Source: Glandiceps talaboti | Lineage: Eukaryota > Hemichordata > Enteropneusta > Spengelidae | Direction: 5' to 3' | Assembly: GCF_964340395.1 (NCBI RefSeq) | Contig: NC_135553.1 | Span: forward strand, 315,001 to 379,000 | DNA: 64,000 nucleotides | Shown: piece after piece, positions 52,950 to 64,000 of the stretch | Numbering within the stretch: position 1 is the first letter of the stretch | Layout: each line of letters opens with the position of its first letter | Made by a program: the position numbers and the translations under genes | The notes under the pieces: generated by a model | What the model saw: the letters and a program-made list of their open reading frames with translations, nothing else | Databases searched by the model: none | What the model was told of the DNA's origin: nothing

Positions 52950-54008
52950 ATGGAAGACAGCAAAAGACTTTCAGCTACAAATAGATTACAACAAATAGTC
53001 AACTCCAGGGTATTCAACAGCGACATGGATGGCGTACGACGAGTAAACAGTGCGAGATACCCTCATCGGGGTGAAATCTCAAACCAACCAACACAAGATG
53101 TTAAACATGCCTGGACTCCTGCTAATTTTAAAGGGGACGCTGTGGTTTCAAGGTACCGTTCTGCACGGAGTAGGACTATGCCAGAAATCTTTGAACTTGG
53201 AGCTGGCTACGAAATAGATCGAGTAAGACACCTTAATGCCAACCCAAAGAACATAAACACAATACAGCGGAGATGGAGTACTCGACCGAAAACAGCTCTT
53301 GGTTATGAAGATAGACGAACAAAATTGTCCCACTCTTATCCTGGACTATCTGAATCCAGTAATTCATATTACAATCAACCCACTGTAGTTTTGGATCCAA
53401 ATATACCAGTCACTAGTAACTGGTGTGGGACAAAAGAAATAGACCAAGACAAAGTGTTTGACCTGTATAGGAGATACCTTGGACTTGAATCTATACCTAA
53501 AATTCCACTGATTGTGGAGGATACCAATCAAGACAGGAACGGGGAAGGTGAGAGTGGTATCACTGAAAGAGAAGTAGTCGAACAATCAGAGTCAATTGAG
53601 AAACCGACCGACACAATCTCGGCTTGGCTTCATGATGTTGATACAAGCCAAGTTAAAGGCGATACCGGCACCGCCAACAACAGTCAAGTAAATCTAAAAG
53701 ATGCCGAAACTAAGGACCATGTCCATGAAAAGGGCGAAAAGGAACAAGTAACAGAAACACAGGACAAGCGCCTCAGCTTGGCTTTCCCAATGGGCATGAG
53801 AACGGCTAGCAGATTAAAGAAATCCGTGTTTAGGCTCAGAAGAGGGAGTAAAAAACCTGAATCAACAACAACATCGGCAGAAAATGGTGGGCAAACCCAG
53901 CTTGACAATGTTAATGAAAACCAAGAACGGGAAGGTGCTTTGCCAAATCTTAAAGTGTCTTGTAGTGCCGAATTCGAAACAGCGTTGAAAGAACTACGCG
54001 TTACTTAA
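52950..54008 (+). CDS. Unrecognised intronless 352-aa protein
   Basis: I do not recognise this protein. The 1.06-kb frame is by far the longest non-repetitive open frame in this part of the window, starts at ATG (METs before it would need TTG), and is hydrophilic with no membrane segment or signal peptide. The N-terminal half is rich in Arg, Ser and Tyr with short motifs such as RRVNSARYPHRG, RYRSARSRTMPEIF and RRWSTRPKTALGYE. A middle segment reads DQDKVFDLYRRYLGLESIP. The C-terminal half is acidic and low in complexity (GEGESGITEREVVEQSES, ETKDHVHEKGEKEQVTE), followed by a basic patch RLKKSVFRLRRGSKK. It ends AEFETALKELRVT. An AATAAA at 54818-54823 could end the transcript. It may be a last or only coding exon. 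Confidence 0.65.
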   Translation: MEDSKRLSATNRLQQIVNSRVFNSDMDGVRRVNSARYPHRGEISNQPTQDVKHAWTPANFKGDAVVSRYRSARSRTMPEIFELGAGYEIDRVRHLNANPKNINTIQRRWSTRPKTALGYEDRRTKLSHSYPGLSESSNSYYNQPTVVLDPNIPVTSNWCGTKEIDQDKVFDLYRRYLGLESIPKIPLIVEDTNQDRNGEGESGITEREVVEQSESIEKPTDTISAWLHDVDTSQVKGDTGTANNSQVNLKDAETKDHVHEKGEKEQVTETQDKRLSLAFPMGMRTASRLKKSVFRLRRGSKKPESTTTSAENGGQTQLDNVNENQEREGALPNLKVSCSAEFETALKELRVT

Positions 54009-55695
54009 GGTTTGTAGTTAGGATACAGTCATGTTAAACCCATTCTATGTCATATAGTACGTAATGACAAACGACAAAAAAAGTGTATTTGCAATGGCGG
54101 AGTGCTATTATGTACTTGTGTACTGACCAGAACGCTTCAACAAATCTGGTCGGAGTAAACTGACATGCCAAATAGCTTTAGTCTTGTTTAAACACCCGTT
54201 AATGTACTTCAGATCTGAAAGGTCAAAATATCCTCCAAATATTTAGTATGATTGAATCGATTTTAAACTGTATTCATTCCCAATCAAAGGAAAAGTTAGT
54301 CAGGGTTCATTCTTTGACGTGTAAGATCTCTATATCACAATTTCTATTTAGCGATAATAGCAGAAATGTCACGTTATACAGCATAGATCTTGGAGGGGAC
54401 CTATGGTTACAAAGCCACTGTTGAAATCGTAAGCATCTAAGAACTTAGAGAAACACGTACTGCACTGGCTCCGTAGTTATCAACGGAATGGTTACTATTG
54501 CGACAGGAAACTGTGCCAATCAAATGAAAATCCTTCACCAAATTTTGAATCGACGAAACCAAAAGGATAAAAACGCTCAACTTCTTTTACCAGTGACAAC
54601 GATATGTTTCACTGACATGTGACATTAGCTAGATTCTCTGACTAATGACATTGACTACATTCATCACTGACAAGTGGCATTCTCTAGATTCACTGACTAG
54701 TGACATTGTTGATTACTAAATAGTTTTCACTAGATCGATATTCAGATTCAGATTCTAACAGATTATTGGACATTAAGGCTTACATTCTAGTCAAGAGCTT
54801 TGCATTACTGAAAGGAAAATAAAAGTTATAATTAATTCAGTATTCTTTTACTGTCTTTGATTTTATTCAGTAATTATTTACAATGTATCATGTCACATTC
54901 CCTTTATGATAAGAGATAGACACATAGGCAAGTAGGGCCTAAGTGTAAGACTTCGTTACGACACGGTACCTAACTGTGTAGTTTTGGAAGTTGGGCCATA
55001 TCAAAAGCAAAGATGAATCCCAGGATGAATTCTAGATTATCATGTACTAGAACTAGACATTATACCAAATTCTAATATTTTAGCCGACATAATCTATGCA
55101 TGCATGTTTTTTTAACCAACGAATAAAAACAAAACAAAACACTGCCATACTCCATAGGCCACACACACGCACACACACACACACACGCGCACACGCACAC
55201 GCACACACATACATAATATATATGCACACATACACCTATATGTGTAAACATACACTATAATAGCACAACACAATTTTGTGTAGTTCTGATAAATTTTGGA
55301 ATATAAATAACAACAGGAATAAACTTGACGGTTCACTGTTAGAATCAGAATGTCACGAAAGAATGGGTTGATACATCAGTGATAAATTTAAACCAACCAT
55401 ATTCAAAATTTTAGTCTGGAATTCCTTTACAGCAGTGCATTGTAATTTTTAACTTTCTAAACTGAACATATAATTTTAGGTGTACGGTAATCATGAAGTT
55501 CCCGACATCATAAAATCACGATCATCTACCAGTTTCATTGGGGCGTTACTTGCAAAGCATGACAGGTGTCAATCTTTAGGGTGAATGCCAATGGCCATAC
55601 AAGGAATAATTTTAATTCAATCATTCACCGGAGTGTGGATAAAATTGCAATATGGTACCATAGGGAACGCATTACTATTCATGTCAGTTTGGTGG
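54009..55695. other. 3' flank of the unrecognised gene, no further gene seen
   Basis: It contains a likely polyadenylation signal at 54818-54823, short TCACTGAC..GTGACATT repeats at about 54603-54705, and a CA microsatellite at about 55161-55208. Confidence 0.5.
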
Positions 55696-56070
55696 GGCCT
55701 AAAACAGTTGTTTGGTTCCGGTTACTCGACCCCACCTAATTTGTCATTGCCGACCCTAACCTTTTTTTTGTGTATTCAAGAAAAAAATAATAAAATCACG
55801 AAAATTATGAAGTCTCACAAGATATAGTGGATGCGAAAACTGACATCAACCTAAACAGACAATATAAAACTGTTCTTTCAAACTGTAATGGCAGTACATC
55901 TCATGAGAAGAAAACAATAACACAGAACAAATAGGATGAATACCTGAACTCGACACTCATAAATAAATATATATATATATAATATATATAATAATAAAAT
56001 AAAAATCTACCTACCCCACCTATTCTAAATTGAGCGTAATCGGGACCACACAATTGTTTTTGTTAGGCCT
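55696..56070 (-). mobile_element. MITE with GGCCTAA-type inverted ends, copy 2
   Basis: The element begins GGCCTAAAACAGTTGTTTGG and ends CAATTGTTTTTGTTAGGCC. Its interior matches the copy at 4440-4808 in reverse orientation. A TA run near 55969 has expanded inside it. It has no coding capacity. Confidence 0.75.
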
Positions 56071-59000
56071 GATGTAAAATATTGTATGCTCACAAATAGA
56101 CGTTGTTTGATTAATATGTTTGCGTTCAGTCTAAAATCCAAACCGCTATATTACTTCAATGAACACATAAGCGAACTATGGTGTGTGCATATGCCCCATA
56201 TTTCAACAACTAACAATACAACCTTCAGTATAAAACTCACACATACATGTAGCAGCATTAACCGAAATTGGGGTATAGCTCACAAAACGCTGCTATACAA
56301 CGGTGTATAGAAAAATAACGGTAGTAGAGTGATAAGCAATAACATGAATACAGACCAACTGTTTGGTCATGTTGGAGGTATAATGGACATCGGATTATGG
56401 GTAATGAACCATTCAGATGAACTTAAATAAAAAGCCAATATGGTGAATCATCGCCAAGGCTTCTTTCTTTATGTTCGAGTAGTAAACGATAAAGCCACAC
56501 AAGAATATGCACGATTTCCGATCTAAAGCTCCCGTTAAAATTAAATAAAAGTTTTATGTAAAGTTGCACAGTGTGTACAGTGGCTAGTATAGTAATATAC
56601 GATGAGGACATGGAAGTGTAATTAGTGAATCGCGTTGGTATTCACAATAAAGGTAGACGGGGTCGGACAGGTCGATGTATTATTAGAACATCGCGTAGCT
56701 CAATGATATATGAGAAACACTTGTGAAGTGCCTGTGGTGGAGGAATTAGTCTTGCAATAATGACCAAGCAACAATGAAGACAACGACAAGCTTGGTTTAC
56801 GAGGATCACCATTAAGTCTCACAAGTCTATTCAACATCCCTGTGTCCACTCATATAACTTTCGTACGGTTAGGGACAAATGGGCGTTTGTTTTCTGGCTT
56901 CCTATAGTGCTGGCTTTTCAGCAATCTACTTTTCGTATATGCGACATCCTTTATTCTCCTCCCCCTTTAACCTTTGAAGGACAATGTACAAAGTTATTTC
57001 CCCGCCAAATATTTCTCGGACTTTCTTGTACCTAAAACTCGATAGTAGATGGAGTAATGGGATAATTCATGTGATTGTACTTGGTTATATACAGCTTGAC
57101 GAAATTTTTCCTTCCCAATTGATAAGTTTCACAAATGTTTAGTCTGGAAGAAAGCCGACATATTTCTAAGGTCGATTCAACCCAGTTACACCACCCGCGG
57201 AAATGTGGAAAGGCCGTACAGTATAACATATGAAAGATACCCCCAGTTTGTCATGGGCTGGAATTTTAGGTTAAACTTTATCAAATGTAATGTTACATCA
57301 CAACTGTCAACATAAAATGACGACTATAGTATGGAATTGTAATTTCATTCTCACACCCTGTATATCTGTGAAATCGACATCTGGGAACACATGCCTTTCT
57401 TATCCCGTGATGACGTATATCGTGACGTCATAGGGCTTAAGATTTAAAAGTCGATACTATTACTAGTCTATTGCGTATAATAATAAAATTTGTCACTGCT
57501 CTAGTTTTTATACCATGAACCAATAAAGAAGAAAGGGAAAATTATTAGTACAAGTGTAAAAGCCAATTGGTTTTTATGGCCTATAGAAGTTATCTTTATT
57601 CAATTTTTATTACCCATAGAATAGCTATCTTCACATAGAAGCCGGTTTTCATTGAGGCGTACAGCCAGGTATTCACAATGTGTCCAGGTCACACGCATAG
57701 ATAGGAAAATCAATAAAGCAACTTAATTATCACAACCAAATTGTCATTTGACTGGAGATCAAATGGTTTAGATGCCTTGGCCGTAGGCCACCGTGGTTAC
57801 AGTATTGTACACTCAGTCTGTTTTCTAAAGACAATATCATTACACTTTCATGAATATCAGTAAATTGAGTGTTTTGTCAAGGAAGGCAGAAACGTACATG
57901 GTTATAAAGAAAATGACAAACATGGTGATACATATTGTAATTAGGAATATGCTTTGACAAATCACCTTTCTTGGTTTCACCTATAGATCTGTGAATAATC
58001 AACATACATTAACTTGTCAACAAAGGATATGTGTATTTTACTCAAGAAAACAATCACGACGAATTACTCAACGAAAACCTTGGTTTGGAATTTTGCCATA
58101 TAAATAGTTTATGTGATTTTAAAAATGCATACAGTATGGAGGGGGGGGGGACAAAGTCCGAAGTATGTATGTATTTTTTATTCCATGTGATGGGATACAT
58201 CATTAGAACGTCTGTAACATGAACAGCTTACAACCTGTGTCGAATTCCTATCAATTTAGTTCACCTTTTCATTTACTAACAATAGGGATTATGACCAGGT
58301 ACAGTATGAGATGAATAGAACACATAGCACAGCTCGGCTGTCGTCAAAACAAACTGTATTCACTCAAGCAAACTCTGTCTCTTGGGACGGGATAAACTCT
58401 GCTATGAGACACTAAGCTGACTGAATAAAGCAACAACTACCTGTTCCTGTAATCTCTCGCTTGTCTACAAACTATGTACGATTAACGGTAAACCGTTGGT
58501 TGCTATCAAAAGTTTATCCAACCTTTGAGATCCCACTTGATGACTTTGACAAATAAAACTCGATAGCCATCAATACTATTTTATTGATGCACGGATTAAG
58601 TTAGACACACCTTGTTTACAAAATTGAGATTACAATGACAGCAAGGTGGAAGAAAGTTGGAAGTGCTTTGTTTTGGAATTAGACATCATTATTGTAGACT
58701 GTGATCAAAGTGCACCTCCTTCACTAATAGGTAAACATACCTATGAATGCAGCTGACTTAACAATGTCAGACTTTTACAACTGTCTACACACACATAGTA
58801 AAAGACACACAAACTATGGTAACATAACACAATGTATAAAGAAGTACAGTGTTTTGACACACCAATTCCTTGTAAAACATTCATTTTACAATGCACCGAC
58901 CCAGAATCAAGGTTTCTAACGGTCTGCTATCACCGAGACATTTGGAGTGTAATATCCAGACATCGAGGTCATAATGAGGTCAAGAGGAGTAAAGTTCTGT

Positions 59001-60549
59001 AAACCATTTTGTATGGGTTGAATTATGTGTATGTTCAAATGTTTTGTATATGTATATGTGAGATTGATTTTTGATTTTTTTTTTGCTGACTGGCTGACTG
59101 ATCTGTGATCATCAACAGGTGTCAGTGTTAAAGTGGCATTATTATACCTGCAGAGCAGAGTTGTGTTGAGACCATACAATCTTCTTTTTTTTTATTTTCA
59201 TTTTAAAATTACAAAGCTCAAACCACCTGTGGTACAGGTTTTACAGATGTCACAAAGTGACCAAGGAGTTTTTGAAAATGGATCATTTAGTACATTGATA
59301 TCACTTTTATATTGATTTTCAAATGTAATCTGTAAGTGATATCGTCTGTTAAAATCAGCAACACTTTCAATTACATTTATGCTCTTTTAAAAGTTTTCAC
59401 ATTCTTCATTTAATAACAAGTCTCATCAATGACATACCAACTATAATTAAGGGATTATTACTGTTCATATAAATATGGCCATCATCCTGTCAAAGTGACA
59501 TATGCTTCAAGACAATTCTAGTATATTTATGTCATATGTTCTGTATAAGCCTTTGCATATGATTTGGAAAAAACAGCAACAACAGAATATTACAAAGAGT
59601 GTATGTTGTCATACACAATGAAAGGCCCAATTTTAACATTTGACCTTGAATGTCAAAGTTAAGTAAACATATTTGCTAATATGTGGGTGGATACTTGAAC
59701 CAAGTCTCTGTATTATAGTTCCTGAGCAATTGTACAAATAATGGATTTTTACAACAAATATGACAATTCATTCAAATTTGACAAAATTATGGAATGTCAC
59801 CTTTGTACTAAGTTTGAAAGAAATTGGACTAGTCGACTTTGTCCGTTGCAGCCAAAGACAGCTTTTATAGAGACAAAATATTACAATGGAAACATTCTTT
59901 TAATGTTAGAATCCTTGTTATAGCAACAACATAATTTACAAGAAACTGCCAAAAGCACTAAGAAGCAGTAGAACTCAACAATAATCTCATAATTGAAAAT
60001 AAATTGCATCCACAGGTGTTTAGTCATCACCCCTCCACTGACATGACTACATAGCATATTTCCTTCATAGACACCAGTCACAGTGTACAGACACATGTTG
60101 GTTATTTACTTAAAGTGACTGATAGTCACATACCATAAAGTCTGTCTAGTAATAGTATGCTGTTTACTTTATATATTAACTTAAACACTGGCTGTCTTTA
60201 AATCGACTGTGTGGCCGATTTAAACTTCAGTTGATTGATTTCTAAAAAATTTAAGTTACAACATTTAAAACTATTCAGTCCAAAGGGCTGAAAAAACTTG
60301 CCATCAAACAAACTATTTACATACATTACTTACATAAATATTTGTATATTTTAAAATTACACTACTGGGACAAAGTGCAGTAAGCCAAAGCTACTTACAC
60401 AGGTTGTTTCTTTCCAATAAAACAATTTCTTTTTCTATCTGACTCTGATAATAAATTATGAAAACACTAAGAAACACTTCCATTTTCATGATACCCATAT
60501 TTTAAAGTCCTAGTATCATAGTAATGTGAGTAGGCTAACATAACTAGAA
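56071..60549. other. Gene-poor stretch
   Basis: I see no supported gene, RNA or transposon here. Open frames are short, lack family resemblance and have no plausible splice partners. A short G-run lies at about 58141-58150. Confidence 0.4.
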
Positions 60550-63500
60550 TTACTGAATGAACTTGACTGCTTCAAAAGGGTCTGCAGGACTACATGATAA
60601 AATCCTAACTGTAGGCGTTGCATTTTCAAACCGTGGCTGGATCATCTGAAATTAAATAGAGATTTACAGCATTGTATATTCTAGTTTTACACAATATGAC
60701 AGGTGTCATACTAGTGTTAAGTTCAAAATCATAAAGATTCCAGGGTCTTTAGAACAAAGCTGTGTATCTAAGACTCACAATGAATGCATTTCAGCAAAGT
60801 CTTGAAGTTGTGTAACATAAAGTGTTCAACCTGATTTACAAGTCATATTTCCTCTCTAATTTTTAGTCATGCATGTATTTAACTTTACTGCCAGTGAGGC
60901 TTCTAAGATACTTAGTGAGCCCTGATCCAAACAGGATGCAATAAATAAATAATGAAATAATGAAATAAAAAATGTAGTCATATTATGAAATACATAATAG
61001 CTTTTTTTTTGTATTCACTCACTGTATGTATTTCAGTGATGTGACTGTTGTTATTTGGTTCTGTATTTTTTTAGAAATCTAAACTGAAGCAAGTACATCA
61101 CTTTATAAGGTCACATTTCACTCAGACATTTCACCTATCATTACCATTACTTTTGTTCTGACACCTCTTGTTGTGGATATTGACATTCAACTACTAGACA
61201 AATACATTATACATCATTAGGAGAATGACTTAACATTTGCATAGTGTGACTGTCTAATCTGGCTATTAGTTTGGAGCTGGATCAATCATTTTGTAATTTA
61301 GAGATCAATTGCTGGGTAGAAATGGTTTTCAACAAACATCAGTTGGTATGGAGCTGTGCTAATATGGTACATGTCACTGTAATATTCTTTTTCTACAGAC
61401 TGGCTTTACCCATTTCTGGGATAGGGTATGGTGATGACTACCGTCATATCTTTTTACATCCAATTCATTTAAAAACTGATTCTACAATTATAAGAATAAT
61501 TAATAAATGTTAAAATAGTGTTGATAATATTGACTTTCATTTACAATTCTCACATCAGCAATAGTGAATTTGCAAGTCTGCAATGGTGTATTATTGGAAA
61601 TGGAGTATCATTCAACTGGTAAACATATGAATCAAGTCACAGTCACATTGTTGGCAATCACAACTGATCTAGTCTTTGTTACCCAAAGCCTTGCGGATTG
61701 CAATGATCTTTATAAGCACTTCAGATTAGGTTTAGACTAATAAATAATCTTGCACACTTTTCTAAGTATACTTACTTTAAAGTTTGGATTACAAACTGTC
61801 TATCAATCTAGCAACAGAAATGGTTTCCTTGGCAACCATGGCATGTGATGTTTTAACCATTTCACATTCTCACCTTTATTAAACAGCTGTGTGCTGTAAT
61901 TTATAATAATATCTCATTCCAAGGTAGCATAGCAATGTTCATTACAGAGGAATGTTAATAAGACTAGGGTATCAAGCCTGCTCTTTAACATATCCACATA
62001 ATGTAAAGTTTTACGTAACCACATAACAATTGGAATTTTCCCCTCAACAGATGTCTATATAATGCACTTGTATTTTAAGCATTGAGCCTCCATCTTCAAC
62101 TGTTATTTATATTGCCTTGCATGATAATCTGTTCTGTTATGATGTGTCCTGAGGAACTTAACATTGTAAAAAATGTTCTTTATTGCACTGTTCACTTGTG
62201 TATTTGAAGCATGAGCTCATTAAGTTCCATCATAACTAAGTTTTAAGATCTAAATCCTCCTTTCCTCTAATACCATTTCACTGTTTTTTAAGATATCAAC
62301 AAACAGCCATGCATTAGCCATAACATTACCTCAATTCTCTCTTGTTGCCTAACAGACATGTAAGTAACCCTTGGCATTGATGTTGCAATAGCAGTTATTT
62401 TTTAAAATTTACAGGAAGCTAAAAGCACATTGCAATCTATATTTTGTTATTTTTGTTATTGTTATTGTTGGCTGTTGCTATGGCTGTTGACTCTGGACCC
62501 ATACATCACATTCCAGTTGTCAGAAAGATTTAAAAATTGTCTTTTAATATGGCCACTTGAGGCACCTGCAAAAGCAGACATTCAGCCAGAAGTTGCAAAT
62601 GTACACAGGTCAGAATAGTTCAGTACTCATTGCAGCATACTTTTGAAAATCACCTTTTCCCAACATCCCATGGCAACTTTTGATAGCATTATACTTATTA
62701 TCTAATTTTAAAAGTTTCGCTTTTTCCATTTCCATGGTTTAACTTTAAGGAATTAATGAAGGTGGGGGAGGGGGGAGAGGGGAGGGGAGGAGCTGAGGAT
62801 GATGATGCAGAATTCACATTAAATTAATAAGATTTCTACCAAGAAGCCTGGTTAGCAGCACAATCACAAATCAAAGCTTGCATCTAAAAAAATATAGAAA
62901 CATGTACCTACATTTGATTGATGGTGATACATGTATATAGAACAATTAGCAGGTGAAATTCAGTGATATAAGTAAATGTACTTTTACTTGGTGTGATATG
63001 TGGTATGACAATCAACAGTGTAAAACTACATCAAATGCTATTTCCTGTCACCCTTGGTTAACTAACCTTAAAGTACACCTTGCATTTTTCCAATAAATAC
63101 TTCCATTTTAACTGTGTTTTGTCCATATCACTGATTTGGCAATATTCCCCAACCTGTCAACATTCAAGGTACATACATGTTAACAGCACATACATTACAA
63201 CAAACCCTTTTTTCTTTAAAAAAGAAAGATACTGTTTTAGCTTTGCTGAAATAAGAATTGATTAGTATTGCTTGGGAGTTAACATCAAACTAAATGGGTT
63301 ACTTCTGAAAAAATTGAAACTTATTAATCAGATACTAATATAACTTTCCAGATGGCAGTTAGGGAAAGTTGTTTACAGTTAGGCACTATAAAACAGATTG
63401 GTGAAATGTGTTACTTCTGGTACATTTTTTCACTTGTATTGCATTTTGCATGGTGTACTTCAGTGTTTGCAAGTTTGTAAGATTTATACCATTATGACAC

Positions 63501-63963
63501 TCTCATCAAAAAAAGGAGAAGGGGGTAGAGAAAAAGCACACAAGGTCTTCAAGAACTTCTTTGCAGAAAACCCTCTACAGGAGTTTCTTGCTTGGAATGC
63601 AATTTACTGTAGCAGTAGGATTGTATTCAATTCTCAAAATATAATCAGCAATATCAACCAACTTCATCAGTTTTACCTCTAATATTTAAAGAAAAAAACA
63701 AAGCACATGTGACTACCAGAATATGACTTATTATATACAGTACATGCAAACATTCAAAAAAGTACAGTGACTATACTTACTGTACACCCAAGTATCTCTT
63801 CAGCAGCATTTCCTCCTAGTCTAAAACCATGTAGTGATCCAGTGTTGTCTGTCAGTGTTACTGATACATCATAGGACATTTGTGTGACTGTATTTCCTGT
63901 TACTGATGCTGTACAAGCACTGTTCTTGCAGTTATTGGTCACCTGGTCCACTCGGAATTTGCA
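60550..63963 (-). CDS. MEIOB: MEIOB-like meiotic single-strand DNA-binding protein, 3' exons only
   Basis: MEIOB is an RPA1-related OB-fold protein that works with SPATA22 on meiotic recombination intermediates. Two exons are visible on the minus strand. The upstream one (63963-63781) encodes CKFRVDQVTNNC, VSVTLTDNTGSLHGF and GGNAAEEILGCT, resembling the C-terminal OB fold of MEIOB (human LTDHTGTLHSC, AEETLGCT as I recall). The last one (60645-60550) encodes TVRILSCSPADPFEAVKFIQ and a stop, like human ISVLSCKLADPTEAS. Both are phase 0, so direct splicing is possible. Relatives usually have an extra segment with Trp-Lys after LGCT, which I could not find, so an exon in the 3.1-kb intron may be missed. 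The gene continues beyond the window. Confidence 0.65.
60895..60955 (+). mobile_element. Retroposon 3' tail, second copy
   Basis: TACTTAGTGAGCCCTGATCC and AGGATGCAATAAATAAAT match the tail at 32640-32735. It lies in the MEIOB intron, opposite to the gene. Confidence 0.6.
62760..62800 (+). repeat. G-rich tract in the MEIOB intron
   Basis: Runs of three to six G separated by A or T could form a G-quadruplex on the plus strand. The rest of the intron shows nothing clear. Confidence 0.7.
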
Positions 63964-64000
63964 CTGTGAACTGTAAAAGGCCGCTGTACGTTAAAGCTGC

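Noticed and set aside
56071-60549. Small frames of 60-87 aa in the gene-poor stretch
   Set aside because: They have no family resemblance, no splice partners and occur at the rate expected by chance in AT-rich DNA.

Overview
This is a 64 kb piece of an AT-rich animal nuclear genome. Genes are split by GT-AG introns, intergenic DNA is long, and ACAT, CA, TA and ACAG microsatellites, minisatellites, fold-back elements and LINE debris are common. Tektin-4, a laccase-like multicopper oxidase, a riboflavin transporter and pearl/Helentron-like repeats together suggest a marine invertebrate bilaterian, either a mollusc-like lophotrochozoan or an invertebrate deuterostome. The sequence alone does not let me choose.

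Layout, left to right. Tektin-4 (+, 472-5132, 6 exons) converges on NDUFB10, a mitochondrial complex I subunit (-, 7470-9990, 4 exons). NDUFB10 is head to head with ribosomal protein L3 copy A (+, 10327-14777, 9 exons), with 336 bp between start codons. A transposon-rich gap and a dead extra copy of RPL3 exon 2 lead to a second complete RPL3 gene, copy B (+, 18705-24718, same 9-exon structure). A 5'-truncated LINE (-, 25169-26825) sits between ACAT microsatellites, followed by two minisatellites. An SLC52A-type riboflavin transporter (+, 30007-32118) converges on a 13-exon laccase-like multicopper oxidase with a C-terminal membrane anchor (-, 33872-46079). Between 46 and 53 kb are fold-back and pearl/Helentron-like repeats and a 36-bp minisatellite. 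An unrecognised open frame (+, 52950-54008) follows, then gene-poor DNA, then the last exons of a MEIOB-like gene (-, 60550-63963) that runs off the right edge.

Most of these genes are functionally unrelated. The strongest story is the RPL3 pair. All nine coding exons correspond, the first eight in exact length. Exons 2 and 5 are almost identical while exons 3 and 4 have diverged, which points to patchy gene conversion. Both copies keep a matching hairpin exactly 25 nt upstream of exon 4, in the intron known to mediate RPL3 splicing autoregulation in mammals. Only copy A carries two box C/D snoRNAs, in introns 4 and 5, both with a guide for the same 18S rRNA adenosine. No tRNA, rRNA or retrovirus-like element was recognised.
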